Below, piece by piece: positions 45,763 to 55,350 of a DNA stretch of 64,000 nt. Each line of letters starts with the position of its first letter. The first letter of the stretch is position 1. The stretch lies in the NCBI RefSeq assembly GCF_002087335.1, contig NZ_MWVJ01000008.1:62001-126000 (forward strand), read 5' to 3'. Below the pieces are notes generated by a model. That model was not told the DNA's origin. It worked only from the letters and a program-made list of their open reading frames with translations, and searched no databases. Source of the DNA: Pseudophaeobacter leonis (GTDB lineage: Bacteria; Pseudomonadota; Alphaproteobacteria; Rhodobacterales; Rhodobacteraceae). Position numbers and translations under genes: made by a program.

Positions 45763-46440
45763 TCAGTGCCCCTTGGCAAAGGGGGCTGCATCCCCCCAAA
45801 GCTGGGCCACCCGCGCATCGCGGCCGCAGGCCTTGCGGTAGCGTTTATAGGCTGCGGCCTGGCGTTTTGGTCCAAACCGGGTAAACACCAGCTTGCTGCC
45901 TTTATAGTAGTCCTGATGGTAGTCTTCGGCACGGTAAAAGACCGTGGCCGCCAAAACGGGCGTGACGATTTTTTGCCCCAGATCTTTTTGTGCTTTGGTC
46001 AAAGCCTGCTCTGCAAGAGCTTTTTCACCTTTGTTAGAGACAAAAATGGCGGTGCGGTATGTGTCGCCGCGATCGCAAAACTGTCCACCTGCATCCGTGG
46101 GGACAACCGAGCGCAGGAACATATCCAGCAATTGCGCGCGACCTATTTGTTTGGGGTCAAAAGTGATTTCGACGGCCTCGTAATGTCCTGTGCCCCCTTT
46201 GCCCACATCCCCATAGGTCGGGTTGCTGTTTGTGCCGCCAGTATAGCCAGACAGGGCTTCAATCACGCCGGGCACGGATTCGAAATCGCTCTCGACACAC
46301 CAGAAACATCCGCCAGCCACCGTCAGCGTTTCAATGTTCTGTGCTTCGGCGCTGTGGCTGCGCAGAAGCAGGGCTACGACCATGAATGTGGTCAGCGCAA
46401 TGGGCTTGGCAATGGGCTTGAGTCTGTCCAGAATCTTCAT
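45763..46440 (-). CDS. msrA: Exported peptide-methionine (S)-S-oxide reductase MsrA
   Basis: Repairs oxidised methionine. The 225-residue precursor has an N-terminal signal (LTTFMVVALLLRSHSAEAQ), so this MsrA is likely periplasmic. The active site is GGCFWCVESDFESVPGV; SGYTGGTNSNPTYGDVGKGGTGHYEAVEI and YHQDYY are conserved. The C-terminal extension CGRDARVAQLWGD holds a possible recycling Cys. ATG 46440 begins the signal; the frame extends much further upstream without conservation. Divergent from the aminotransferase gene. Confidence 0.93.
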   Translation of the reverse strand: MKILDRLKPIAKPIALTTFMVVALLLRSHSAEAQNIETLTVAGGCFWCVESDFESVPGVIEALSGYTGGTNSNPTYGDVGKGGTGHYEAVEITFDPKQIGRAQLLDMFLRSVVPTDAGGQFCDRGDTYRTAIFVSNKGEKALAEQALTKAQKDLGQKIVTPVLAATVFYRAEDYHQDYYKGSKLVFTRFGPKRQAAAYKRYRKACGRDARVAQLWGDAAPFAKGH

Positions 46441-46493
46441 GATGGCCTCCGTTTTCACTACTCTGCTGCGCCCTGGCTCCCGGCTCAATGCCA

Positions 46494-46551
46494 TGACATC
46501 GAATGTCACGGGGAGGTGAGCGCAAGTTACCGCTTGGAAATTGGATCCAAT
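46494..46551. promoter_or_regulatory. Two palindromes in the msrA-aminotransferase divergent gap
   Basis: TGACATCGAATGTCA (46494-46508, 6-base arms, CGA centre) and ATTGGATCCAAT (46540-46551, perfect) lie 31 bases apart in a 141-base divergent intergenic region. Both look like dimeric repressor operators. No regulator gene is adjacent. Confidence 0.4.
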
Positions 46552-46581
46552 CCTTCTAGCGTGCGGCAAAAGGAGCATCCC

Positions 46582-47490
46582 ATGACCGAGAAAATGAGCA
46601 CGCATCAGGCGACTGAAGATCAGCGCAACGAAGAAATCCTGATCTATCTCAATGGCAAGATCGTGCCCAAGGCCGAGGCGACGGTGAGCGTCTATGACAG
46701 TGGGTTCATGCTGGGCGATGGGGTCTGGGAAGGGCTGGGGCTGTACAACGGTACCTGGGCCTTTATCGATGAACATCTGGACCGTTTGTTCGAGGCGGCA
46801 AAGGCGATAGATCTGGATATCGGTTTGGACCGAGAGGGCGTTAAAGACGCTGTGTTAGAGACACAAAAGGCCAATGGTATGAGTACGGATGCCCATGCGC
46901 GACTGATGCTGACGCGGGGGGTGAAAACACGACCCTTTCAGCATCCTTCGCTGTCGCAGCAGGGCCCGACCATGGTGATCATCATGGAGCATTCCAAACC
47001 CAATCTGCCGCGCCCTATTCGCCTCGCGACGGTGCCGCATCTGCGGGGGTTGCCAATGACGCAGGACCCAAAGCTGAACTCGCACTCGAAACTGAACTGT
47101 ATTCTTGCCTGTATCGCCGCTGAAAAGGCCGGTGCCGATGAGGGGCTGATGCTGGACGTAAATGGCATTGGGAACACCACCAATGCCTGCAACTTTTTCA
47201 TCGTGCGCAAAGGGGCTGTTTGGACCTCGACCGGGGATTATTGCATGAACGGCATCACGCGCCAAAAGGTCATCTATCTGTGTCGCGCCAATGGTATCCC
47301 AGTATTTGAGCGCAACTACTCGCTGGTCGACACCTATGGCGCAGATGAAGCCTTTTTGACCGGCACCTTTGGCGCGCAGACCCCTGTGGGGGATATTGAT
47401 GGACGTCAGATCGGCAGTGGCGAGATGGGCCCCATGACCAAGCGCATTCGTGCACTTTATAAGGCCATGATAGAAGCGGAGTGTGTCTGA
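46582..47490 (+). CDS. Class IV (BCAT/D-amino acid) PLP aminotransferase
   Basis: A 302-residue fold-type IV transaminase. IYLNGKIVPKAEATVSVYDSGFMLGDGVWEGL is typical of D-amino-acid/branched-chain transaminases; the PLP lysine is in LNSHSKLNCILA, and the phosphate-binding TNACNFFIV and LTGTFGAQTPV follow. Substrate cannot be fixed from sequence. AGGAG lies 8 bases before ATG 46582. The stop overlaps the next start (TGATG), so the two are cotranslated. Confidence 0.88.
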   Translation: MTEKMSTHQATEDQRNEEILIYLNGKIVPKAEATVSVYDSGFMLGDGVWEGLGLYNGTWAFIDEHLDRLFEAAKAIDLDIGLDREGVKDAVLETQKANGMSTDAHARLMLTRGVKTRPFQHPSLSQQGPTMVIIMEHSKPNLPRPIRLATVPHLRGLPMTQDPKLNSHSKLNCILACIAAEKAGADEGLMLDVNGIGNTTNACNFFIVRKGAVWTSTGDYCMNGITRQKVIYLCRANGIPVFERNYSLVDTYGADEAFLTGTFGAQTPVGDIDGRQIGSGEMGPMTKRIRALYKAMIEAECV

Positions 47491-48203
47491 TGCGGATTGC
47501 AATGTGGTCCGGACCACGGAATCTTTCGACTGCAATGATGTATGGCTTTGGCAATCGCGGCGACTGTGCCGTAGTGGACGAGCCCTTTTATGCCGCCTAC
47601 CTGGCAATGACGGGGTTCGAGCATCCGATGCGAGAGGAGATCCTGGACAGTCAGTCGCAGGATCCAAACACCGTCGCAGAGGCTCTGTTGGGGCCGGTGC
47701 CGGCAGCCAAGCCCTATTTTTACCAAAAACACATGACCCAGCACATGATAGATGGCGTGCCGCGTGACTGGATGCGAGAGGTCAGCAATGTGTTCCTGAT
47801 CCGCCACCCGGCGCGCGTTATCGCGTCTTACGCGGCCAAACGCGAAAACCCTGTGCTGGATGACATCGGGTTTCGCCAACAGGCAGAGCTTTATGATCTG
47901 TGCTGCAGTTGGGGGCAGTCGCCGGTGGTGGTGGACAGTCATGACATCCGCGATGACCCCGCAACCAAGCTGGAACAGCTGTGCGAGGCGGTTGGCATGC
48001 CCCCGTCGCCAAAGATGACCAGCTGGCCAAAGGGTGGCCATGTGAATGATGGTGTCTGGGCTTCGGTCTGGTACGGGGCAGTGTGGAACTCAACCGGTTT
48101 TGCCGGACCGGAAGGGCCGCTGCCAGAGGTGCCGGAGGTGCTGTTGCCGGTGCTGGAGGCCGCCATGCCTTTTTATCAGGCACTGAAGGGGAAAAAAATC
48201 TAG
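47490..48203 (+). CDS. Sulfotransferase-like P-loop protein
   Basis: A 237-residue protein starting MRIAMWSGPRNLSTAMMYGF, where the 5'-phosphosulfate-type loop SGPRNLST replaces a P-loop, followed by DEPFYAAYLA and FLIRHPARVIASYAAKRENP, the PAPS 3'-phosphate-binding pattern. It matches the bacterial sulfotransferase family often found beside class IV aminotransferases. Acceptor unknown. One-base overlap with the aminotransferase gene. Confidence 0.85.
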   Translation: MRIAMWSGPRNLSTAMMYGFGNRGDCAVVDEPFYAAYLAMTGFEHPMREEILDSQSQDPNTVAEALLGPVPAAKPYFYQKHMTQHMIDGVPRDWMREVSNVFLIRHPARVIASYAAKRENPVLDDIGFRQQAELYDLCCSWGQSPVVVDSHDIRDDPATKLEQLCEAVGMPPSPKMTSWPKGGHVNDGVWASVWYGAVWNSTGFAGPEGPLPEVPEVLLPVLEAAMPFYQALKGKKI

Positions 48204-48212
48204 CTGGTGCAG

Positions 48213-48273
48213 TTGGGGGCTTTGGCCCCCCGCGCCAAAGGCGCTCCCCCCAAGGTATTTTTGGCAAGATGAA
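48213..48273 (+). repeat. Roseobacter-type intergenic element, copy 2
   Basis: A structured stretch with TTGGGGG (48213-48219) able to pair with downstream C runs and an inner GCGCC/GGCGC hairpin, then GGTATTTTTGGCAAGATG (from 48254), identical over 21 bases to copy 1 at 39738. It occupies the gap between convergent sulfotransferase and SCP2 genes and may double as a terminator. Confidence 0.65.
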
Positions 48274-48278
48274 GCGTG

Positions 48279-48562
48279 TTAGCCGATCAGCTTGCCCAGT
48301 TTCATGGCGGTCGCCATATCGCCTGAGATCTTGAGCTTGCCCGTCATCACCCCCGTCATCGGGTTGAGCTTGCCTGTCAGCAGTTTTACCAGATTGTCCT
48401 GCACAGTTTGATGGTGCAGTCGGTGTCGTGATCCGTGGTGCTGGCTGTGCCATCTGCCAGGATGATGACGCCATCGTCACCGCAGTCAAATTTCAGCGAG
48501 CCATCAAAGCTTTTGCCCTGCAACCCGTCGGAGATGCCCTTGGCAATGTCTTGCAGTGTCAT
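48279..48562 (-). CDS. SCP2 sterol-binding-like protein (frameshifted)
   Basis: A SCP2/sterol-transfer fold protein of about 94 residues that binds lipids in a hydrophobic pocket. From ATG 48562: MTLQDIAKGISDGLQGKSFD and VIILADGTASTTDHDTDCTI; then the frame breaks near 48402-48408 (one base missing). It resumes as VQDNLVKLLTGKLNPMTGVM and GKLKISGDMATAMKLGKLI to TAA at 48279. The second half is the SCP2 signature. Too short and broken to appear as one open frame. Confidence 0.88.
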
Positions 48563-48688
48563 CGTTGCTGTTCCCTTGCGCTATTGCACCTTGGGGTAGG
48601 TCGCCGCGCGACAGCTGGCAAGCCTGACGAGGCGGCAAGTGCACGATGTATGGTGAAAAGGCCCTATAGCAGAGCCTGATCTGTCCGT

Positions 48689-49146
48689 TTACGTGAGGGC
48701 CTGAAGAGTAACGTCGCAGGGTGTGGCCGCAAAGAACGTCGCCAGCACTTCGGCAAAGATATCTGGAGCCCCGGGAACCGTGGCAAACAATGTCATTGAG
48801 GAGCGCAGTTTTTTGGCATCAGTCGCACCCAGAATAGTGGCCGCCTCTTGTGACTGATGGGAGAGCATCAGCGCGCTGACCTCTACCAGTCGGGCCCGCA
48901 GGATGCAATGGCCAAGATAGGCCGTGGCCTCGGAGAGATCTTCGATGCCATAGAGTTGCGCCATATGCGACTGGCCAAGCTCTGCCAGTTGCGGAAAGAC
49001 GACCACATCCAGTGGCCCGTCTTTTTACCCGCGGTAAGCTCTGCCAGGACATCCGACCAAACGGTGTCCTGGGCCTCAACAAACATCTCCAGCTCTTCCT
49101 CGAAGTCGTCCTCGAAATCGCCGTCTATGTCGTCAAACTCGCTCAT
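48689..49146 (-). CDS. DUF1810 family protein (frameshifted)
   Basis: A DUF1810 (calpastatin-like name, no known function) protein of about 152 residues. From ATG 49146: an acidic start ([20 protein letters not shown]), then [20 protein letters not shown] and KKTGHWMW. Near 49001-49003 one base is missing; the rest reads [28 protein letters not shown] and [15 protein letters not shown] in another frame. [14 protein letters not shown] is the family hallmark. ATGA overlap with argG upstream. Confidence 0.88.
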
Positions 49147-50370
49147 TTTTTCAACCGGCGCTCGCGGGCGGCCAGCAGTTTTAGCCGCAGCGCGTTGAGC
49201 TGAATAAAGCCCGCAGCATCTGTCTGATCATAGGCGCCGGCATCGTCTTCAAAGGTCACATGCGCCTCGGAGTAGAGCGAGTGATCCGACCAGCGACCAA
49301 CGCAGGTGGCAGAACCTTTGTAGAGCTTCAGACGCACAAAGCCGGTGACATGGGTCTGGCTGGCGTCAATGGCGGCTTGCAGCATTTCGCGCTCGGGTGA
49401 ATACCAAAACCCGTTGTAGATCAGCTCTGCGTATTGCGGCATCAGCTGGTCTTTCAGGTGCATCGCCCCACGGTCCATGGTGATGCTCTCGATACCGCGA
49501 TGGGCCTCAAGCAGCAGGGTGCCGCCGGGGGTCTCGTAGATGCCGCGCGATTTCATGCCCACAAAGCGACCTTCAACAAGGTCAAGACCGACCGCAGCCG
49601 TGTTTGCCGCCGTACTCGTTCAGCTTGGTCAGGATCGTTGCAGGCGACATGGCCTCGCCATTGATCGAGACCGCGTCGCCTTTTTCAAAGCCGACTTCGA
49701 TGTATTCGGGCGTGTCGGGCGCATCTTCCGGGTTCACCGAGCGCTGGTAGACGTAGTCGGGCGCCATGACGGCGGGGTCTTCCAGCACTTTGCCCTCGGA
49801 GGAGGTGTGCAGCAGGTTGGCATCGACCGAGAAAGGCGCTTCGCCGCGCTTATCCTTGGCGACGGGGATCTGGTGCGCCTCGGCGAATTCCAGCAGGCGG
49901 GTCCGTGAGGTCAGATCCCATTCGCGCCAGGGCGCGATCACCTTGATGTCGGGGTTCAGCGCATAGGCTGCCAGCTCAAAGCGCACCTGATCGTTGCCCT
50001 TGCCGGTGGCGCCATGCGCAACCGCATCGGCCCCAACGGCCTCGGCGATCTCAACAAGACGTTTGGAGATCAGCGGACGCGCGATCGAGGTGCCCAGCAG
50101 GTAGAGGCCCTCATAGACCGCATTGGCGCGGAACATCGGGAATACAAAGTCACGCACGAACTCTTCGCGGACGTCTTCGATGTAGATGTTTTCGGGCTTG
50201 ATGCCGAGCATCTCAGCCTTCTTGCGGGCGGGCTCCAGCTCTTCACCCTGGCCGAGGTCGGCGGTGAAGGTGACAACTTCGCAGCCATATTCGGTCTGCA
50301 GCCACTTCAGGATGATTGAGGTATCAAGGCCACCGGAATAGGCCAGCACAACTTTCTTGGGCGCGGACAT
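49143..50370 (-). CDS. argG: Argininosuccinate synthase (frameshifted)
   Basis: Joins citrulline and aspartate with ATP in arginine synthesis. ATG 50370 opens [20 protein letters not shown] with the PP-loop [28 protein letters not shown]-type residues follow (here [18 protein letters not shown]), then KHGCGR; an extra base near 49587-49590 shifts the frame. It resumes as [20 protein letters not shown] to the stop at 49143. About 408 residues corrected, normal for ArgG. Essential for prototrophy; an error is likely. Confidence 0.94.
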
Positions 50371-50506
50371 AGAATTTCCTCTCAGTCAGATCGAGTGGGC
50401 GATACCGGGTTTCAACCGCGAGGGCAAGGTTTAGCGGGGTTTTCCTTTATGGCCTACTCGCATAGCTTGTACCCGAGATCGCTGTATCACGTTGGAGAGA
50501 AATTGG

Positions 50507-51275
50507 ATGAAATCCTGGTCTATTTTTGCGCATTCCTTTGGAATGGTCTTTCGAAACTTTCGGCAGGCCTTGCAGATTGGAGTTGTCCCGGTCCTGCTGA
50601 CTTTTGCTGTCGTCTTTGCACTGCTTTCTCTTTTGGGCGTTTCTTTGTCCAGTTTTCTGAATGATGAGGAAGCCATGGACCTTCTGGTACAAACCAACTC
50701 AGGGGCCCTATTTTTGGGGCTTCCTTGGGGTCTCGTTGATCATTGCGATCATGATGCTGTGGATCGTTGTTTCCTGGCACCGGTTTGTCCTGCTTGAGGA
50801 ATACCCACAGGGATGGGTTCCTCCGTTCCGTTTTGATCGTGTTCTGTCCTACTTCGGGCATGGTTGTCTGTTGGGCATTCTGATGATGGTTGCCATGATT
50901 CCTGGATTTCTGATTGTGGTGGTTCTGGGGTCCGGCGCTCCGGTATTAGGAGGAGCCGTTTTCTTTGTTCTGATGGTCACGATTGTGGTCGGGTTATACC
51001 GTTTGGTTCCAATTTTGCCTGCTGCGGCGATTGGTAAGCCGCTGACACTAAAAGAGTCGTGGTCCGCAACAGCTGGTGAAACCGGAACCTTTCTGGGGCT
51101 GATGTTTATTGGGTTTCTGTTCCAGATGGCGCTCAATATTTTTGCGGCTCTCTTCATGCTCATTCCATTTGTGGGAGTTATTTTAGTCTATTTGGTGTTG
51201 CTGGTTATGTCCCTGGTAAATGTCAGCATCCTGACCACTTTGTATGGGCACTACATCGAAGAACGTCCGATCTAG
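50507..51275 (+). CDS. Six-helix inner-membrane protein (frameshifted)
   Basis: A protein of about 255 residues with roughly six membrane segments. From ATG 50507, after GGAGAG: MKSWSIFAHSFGMVFRNFRQ and a first helix (VVPVLLTFAVVFALLSLLG). An extra base in the TTTTTGGGG run at 50711-50719 breaks the frame; it continues GFLGVSLIIAIMMLWIVVSW, with WHRFVLLEEYP and LYRLVPILPAAAIGK, to 51275. The WHRFVLLEE and ILPAAAIG patterns recur in uncharacterised Rhodobacterales membrane proteins. No function can be assigned. Confidence 0.8.
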
Positions 51276-51300
51276 CCTGATATTCTTGAATATGCGTTGG

Positions 51301-51326
51301 TCTTGCCCTCTTGTCTTGGGGCAAGA
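51301..51326 (+). promoter_or_regulatory. Hairpin before the threonine dehydratase gene
   Basis: TCTTGCCC (51301-51308) pairs with GGGCAAGA (51319-51326) around a 10-base loop, 20 bases before ATG 51347. It may end the upstream gene or modulate translation; no T tract follows. Confidence 0.4.
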
Positions 51327-51346
51327 CTTGCGCCACTCAATACCAC

Positions 51347-52585
51347 ATGAGCGATCCAAACACCCCTTTTAGAACCGCCGCCCGCGCTGCCGAAGAGGCG
51401 ATGCGCGATGTGTTTCCTGCCACACCCCTGCAGCGCAATGTGCATCTGTCCGAGCGGTTTGAGGCTGATATCTACCTCAAACGCGAGGACCTGAGCCCGG
51501 TGCGGTCCTATAAAATCCGGGGTGCCTTTAATGCGATGCGCAAACAGCCCGGCCAAGAGCTGTTTGTCTGTGCCTCTGCCGGCAACCACGCGCAGGGTGT
51601 GGCCTTTATGTGTAAACATATGGGGGTCAAAGGCGTGATCTTTATGCCGGTGACCACACCGCAGCAAAAGATCCAGAAAACCCGGATCTTTGGCGGCGAG
51701 AACATCGAGATCCATCTGACTGGCGACTATTTTGATGACACGCTGGCCGCGGCGCAGGACTGGTGCGCGCGCGAAGGCGGGCATTTCCTGTCGCCTTTTG
51801 ATGATTGGGATGTGATCGAGGGACAAAGCTCTATTGCGGTCGAGATCGAGGCGCAGCTGGGGCGGCTGCCGGACCATGTCATCCTGCCGGTGGGCGGCGG
51901 CGGCATGTCAGCGGGGGTCACCAGCTGGTTCGCAGGTGCGGTGCATTGTCTCTATGTGGAACCCGAAGGCGGTGCCTGCCTGCGTGCTGCCCTAAAGGCA
52001 GGCCGACCTGTGTCGCTGGACAAGGTTGATACCTTTGTCGACGGCGCGGCTGTTGGTCGGCTGGGCGAGCGCCCTTTTGAGTTGCTGAAACATATTCCGC
52101 TGCCGGATGTCATCGCCCTGGCTGAGGATCGTGTCTGCTCGACAATGATCGAAATGCTGAATGTTGAGGGAATCGTTCTGGAACCCGCAGGCGCCCTGGC
52201 TGTTGAGGCGCTGGGCGATGTGCGCTCATGGATTCGCGGCAAGACGGTTGTCTGCGTCACATCCGGCGGAAATTTTGATTTTGAGCGCCTGCCAGAGGTG
52301 AAAGAGCGGGCACTGAGATATTCGGGTGTAAAAAAATATTTTCTGCTACGTCTGCCGCAGCGACCCGGCGCGCTGAAAGAGTTTCTTGGTATTTTGGGGC
52401 CCGAGGACGATATCGCCCGATTCGAATATCTGAAAAAGTCGGCGCGCAATTTTGGCTCTGTGCTGATCGGGATCGAGACCAAGCGGCCTGAGAATTTTTC
52501 GGATCTTTTTGCGCGGCTGGATGCAGCTGGGATGTCCTACACGGACATAACGAATGATGAGACCCTGGCGCAGTTCCTGATCTGA
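51347..52585 (+). CDS. ilvA: Threonine ammonia-lyase (threonine dehydratase)
   Basis: PLP enzyme that deaminates threonine to 2-oxobutyrate for isoleucine synthesis. The 412-residue protein has PLP lysine in SPVRSYKIRGAFNAM (about 56-70), SAGNHAQGVAF, the glycine loop PVGGGGMSAG, and a C-terminal ACT-like regulatory half (YFLLRLPQRPGALKEFLGIL) with one ACT domain, like the shorter IlvA form. ATG 51347 is used. The catabolic tdcB form usually lacks this C-terminal part. Confidence 0.93.
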   Translation: MSDPNTPFRTAARAAEEAMRDVFPATPLQRNVHLSERFEADIYLKREDLSPVRSYKIRGAFNAMRKQPGQELFVCASAGNHAQGVAFMCKHMGVKGVIFMPVTTPQQKIQKTRIFGGENIEIHLTGDYFDDTLAAAQDWCAREGGHFLSPFDDWDVIEGQSSIAVEIEAQLGRLPDHVILPVGGGGMSAGVTSWFAGAVHCLYVEPEGGACLRAALKAGRPVSLDKVDTFVDGAAVGRLGERPFELLKHIPLPDVIALAEDRVCSTMIEMLNVEGIVLEPAGALAVEALGDVRSWIRGKTVVCVTSGGNFDFERLPEVKERALRYSGVKKYFLLRLPQRPGALKEFLGILGPEDDIARFEYLKKSARNFGSVLIGIETKRPENFSDLFARLDAAGMSYTDITNDETLAQFLI

Positions 52586-52768
52586 CTCTTGCGGCGCAGG
52601 ATATATCTGGAAGAAGCCCGGTGCATCTGCCAATCAGGGCTGCGCAGGATTAGCACAGGCGCATAGCGTTCCGCCTGGACCGCATCTCAGCAGGGGAGGA
52701 AGTCAGGGCGTTTAAAATAAGGCATTGATAATAATATTGTTTTATACTTTTTCGGCGTTTTCAAGGTG

Positions 52769-53092
52769 TCAGTTGAGACTGGGAAGCTCTGCCAGAAAGG
52801 CCACTTTTGAGCTTTCAAACTGGTCCAGAATTTCTGGAACATTGACGTTTTCTGCCTGGCCTTCTGCTGATTTGCGTTCGCCAACAAGGCAGAGCTTTGA
52901 GAAATCATCAAAGCCCAGGTTCATGGCGCTGCCCTTCAGAAAGTGCAGGTCCTGCTCCAGTTGCCCGCAGTCACCAGACCGCAGTTTTACGATTACTTCT
53001 TCGACTTCTTCGAGGAAAAGATCTACGACTTCACCAAAATCCTCTGCGCCGATTTCATCTCTCAGCTCTTTTACCCGAGGCCAATCTATCAT
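52769..53092 (-). CDS. Histidine phosphotransfer (HPT) protein
   Basis: A 107-residue single-domain HPT protein that relays phosphate in a multistep phosphorelay. The phospho-accepting His50 is in DLHFLKGSAMNLGF; helices EEVEEVIVKLRSGDC flank it. ATG 53092 is preferred; GTG 53116 would add 8 residues. It diverges from a gene for a receiver-PP2C protein, the obvious partner, across 211 bases of AT-rich noncoding DNA. There is no sensor kinase nearby. Confidence 0.9.
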   Translation of the reverse strand: MIDWPRVKELRDEIGAEDFGEVVDLFLEEVEEVIVKLRSGDCGQLEQDLHFLKGSAMNLGFDDFSKLCLVGERKSAEGQAENVNVPEILDQFESSKVAFLAELPSLN

Positions 53093-53303
53093 TGCAGTGT
53101 CCCTATTTTCCGTCACTTAGAGACGTAGTCATAGTTTGAATGTAGTAAATTTATGGTAAAAAACAGGCGACAATACAATTTGTTACGTTCATATCCTTTT
53201 AAAGGTCTGCCCTGATAGTGTCATTTGAAGCGCGAGCATTAAGATTTTTAAAGAGGGGCCAAGGGTGCTGCCAGACAGTTCACTGGACAATGAGGGACAG
53301 GCC

Positions 53304-54536
53304 ATGAGCGGGTCGATCAACCGGGTGTTGGTTGTTGACGACAGCCGTTTGCAGCGCCGTATCCTTGTCGCCTCTTTGCAAAAGTGGGGGTTTGACGTTG
53401 TTGAGGCGGACAGCGGCGAGGCTGCCATGGAGATCTGTCGGCAGGAACCACCAGACCTTATTCTCAGCGACTGGATGATGCCCGGAATGAACGGGTTAGA
53501 GTTTTGCCACGCCTTTCGTGAGCAATCCAAGGATAATTACGCCTATTTTATTCTTCTGACCTCCAAGAGCGAGAAGAACGAAGTTGCCGAAGGGCTTGAT
53601 GCCGGCGCCGATGATTTCCTGACCAAGCCTGTGAGCTCGGATGAGCTGCGCGCGCGCATTTCTGCGGGCGAGCGCATCCTGCGAATGCAGCGGGAACTGT
53701 CTGAGAAGAACCGCATTGTTTCTGATACTCTGGACGAGTTGCAGAGCGTCTATGATGCCATCGACAAAGATCTCATTCAGGCCCGTAAAATTCAGGAATC
53801 GCTGGTTCCTGAACTGTCCAAAGATTTTGGATCGTCCACTGTCAGCTTGCTGCTGAAACCCTGTGGCCACATCGGTGGCGATCTGGTCGGGATGTTCAGC
53901 CCGGGGGTAAACCGGGTTGGCTTTTATTCCATTGATGTGTCCGGGCATGGCATTACCTCAGCGATGATGACCGCCCGGCTGGGCGGGTATCTGTCTTCTG
54001 CCTACTTTGATCAGAACGTCGGGATGGAGCAGCGCTTCAACCGTTTCTATGCGCTGCGGCATCCGGAAGAGGTTGCCCGCATGCTGAATGCCCGTTTGAT
54101 CGCGGATACCGGCATCGAAGAATACTTCACAATGGCCTATTGCATCATTGATCTGCGCAGTGGCGTGTTGAAAATGGTGCAGGCCGGGCATCCGCATCCG
54201 TTGCTGCTGCGCCGGGATGGCAGTGTTGAGTTTCTGGGCAAAGGCGGCGTTCCGATCGGTCTGGTGCCGGATATTGGCTATAGCCAGGAAGAGGCGATTC
54301 TCCAAAAAGGTGACCGGCTGTTGCTGTATTCCGATGGCTTCACCGAAGCACGGCTGGAAAATGGCGAGATGCTGGAGCCCGAGGGGCTGTTGAAACTTAT
54401 TGCCAAGTGCGATTCGCGCCAAAGTGGCAAGGAATTCCTGGACGACCTGTACTGGAATCTCACCCAGATCATGTCACAGGAGTATGGCTTGGAAGATGAC
54501 GTCTCGGCGACCCTGTTCGAATACGAAGGCCCCTGA
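53304..54536 (+). CDS. Response regulator with SpoIIE-type PP2C phosphatase
   Basis: A 410-residue protein with an N-terminal receiver ([14 protein letters not shown], phospho-acceptor Asp56 in [13 protein letters not shown], Lys in FLTKPVSS), a coiled-coil linker about 130-165, and a C-terminal PPM/SpoIIE serine phosphatase with metal sites [22 protein letters not shown] and LYSDGFTEA. Such proteins dephosphorylate anti-sigma antagonists and drive the general stress response or partner switches. ATG 53304 is used; GTG 53265 would add 13 residues. The divergent HPT gene may feed its receiver. Confidence 0.92.
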   Translation: MSGSINRVLVVDDSRLQRRILVASLQKWGFDVVEADSGEAAMEICRQEPPDLILSDWMMPGMNGLEFCHAFREQSKDNYAYFILLTSKSEKNEVAEGLDAGADDFLTKPVSSDELRARISAGERILRMQRELSEKNRIVSDTLDELQSVYDAIDKDLIQARKIQESLVPELSKDFGSSTVSLLLKPCGHIGGDLVGMFSPGVNRVGFYSIDVSGHGITSAMMTARLGGYLSSAYFDQNVGMEQRFNRFYALRHPEEVARMLNARLIADTGIEEYFTMAYCIIDLRSGVLKMVQAGHPHPLLLRRDGSVEFLGKGGVPIGLVPDIGYSQEEAILQKGDRLLLYSDGFTEARLENGEMLEPEGLLKLIAKCDSRQSGKEFLDDLYWNLTQIMSQEYGLEDDVSATLFEYEGP

Positions 54537-54734
54537 GGAAACCCTGCGATACCTGGGTGGATTGCGGTTTTTTAGCCTAGAGCGCGGGGCTCCCGCCAAT
54601 CGTAAGATTATCAAAGATAATCCACTCTTGTTGGGCCCGGCAGCCCGCTAACGCGGCCTGCTGCAGCGCTCTTTTCCAAAAACAGTGAATACTGTGCAGT
54701 GTTGTTTTGCGCAGCACTTGCCATCCTGCGCTGC

Positions 54735-54758
54735 AGCACCATGCCCTGGCATGGTGCT
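54735..54758. repeat. Palindrome in the 54.5-54.8 kb gap
   Basis: The 291 bases between the PP2C and Nudix genes (54537-54827) hold no gene. They contain an 11-base perfect inverted repeat (AGCACCATGCC at 54735 and its complement to 54758, CT centre) and a smaller one, GATTATC-AAA-GATAATC (54606-54622). They lie between convergent genes, so terminator function is possible though T tracts are absent. Confidence 0.45.
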
Positions 54759-54827
54759 ACCCCCAACCCTGTTGACTGGCGATAGCCTGTCAAAAAGGGG
54801 CGGGAGCGGCTTGGTTCAGGATTTGAA

Positions 54828-55274
54828 TTACCTGGTCCTGGTAAATAGCTGCATTGCAAAGCTTCGGGCTGCTGGATTGCCAAGGCGCGTGATCGCCGCC
54901 TGATGGTCCAGCCAAAGGGCCTGATGCCCCTGTTCGCCGGGCGGTCCCAGCCTGCGCAAGGGGCGCGCTACATATATATGACAGAGTTTTTCTGCCCAGA
55001 GGTCGTATTCCGGCATAAAGGTGTAGCGTCGAAATGCGCCCAGTCGTTTTGGCGAGGCAATTGACCAGCCGGTTTCCTCAAAAACTTCGCGGTGCAGCGC
55101 GGGCAGGGGTGATTCACCGGGATCGATGCCGCCACCGGGCAGTTGAATGTCGAAGGCAGGCTCCATCTGACAGGTCAGCAAAAGCTGCCCGTTGCGCGGC
55201 AAAAGCGCATAGGCTCCGGGTCGCAGATGATAGGTCTGATCTCGCCGTGGTACGTCACCGAATCGTCTGATCAT
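54828..55274 (-). CDS. Nudix hydrolase
   Basis: A 148-residue Nudix protein with an almost complete box GGGIDPGESPLPALHREVFEETGWS (residues about 65-90; key REVFEETG). LRPGAYALLPRNGQLLLTCQ precedes it. ATG 55274 (MIRRFGDVPRRDQTYHLRPG) begins the conserved part. Substrate unknown. Divergent from hslO across 76 bases. Confidence 0.88.
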   Translation of the reverse strand: MIRRFGDVPRRDQTYHLRPGAYALLPRNGQLLLTCQMEPAFDIQLPGGGIDPGESPLPALHREVFEETGWSIASPKRLGAFRRYTFMPEYDLWAEKLCHIYVARPLRRLGPPGEQGHQALWLDHQAAITRLGNPAARSFAMQLFTRTR

Positions 55275-55350
55275 ATTCGCCCTCTTCACTCTATTGTGGA
55301 AAACCCTATATAGGCTCGATATGCCAATCACCGGCGCTTAAGGAAACCCC

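Noticed and set aside
45766-46581. Upstream extension of the aminotransferase frame across msrA
   Set aside because: It is antisense to the conserved msrA; the class IV aminotransferase fold and the AGGAG site support ATG 46582.
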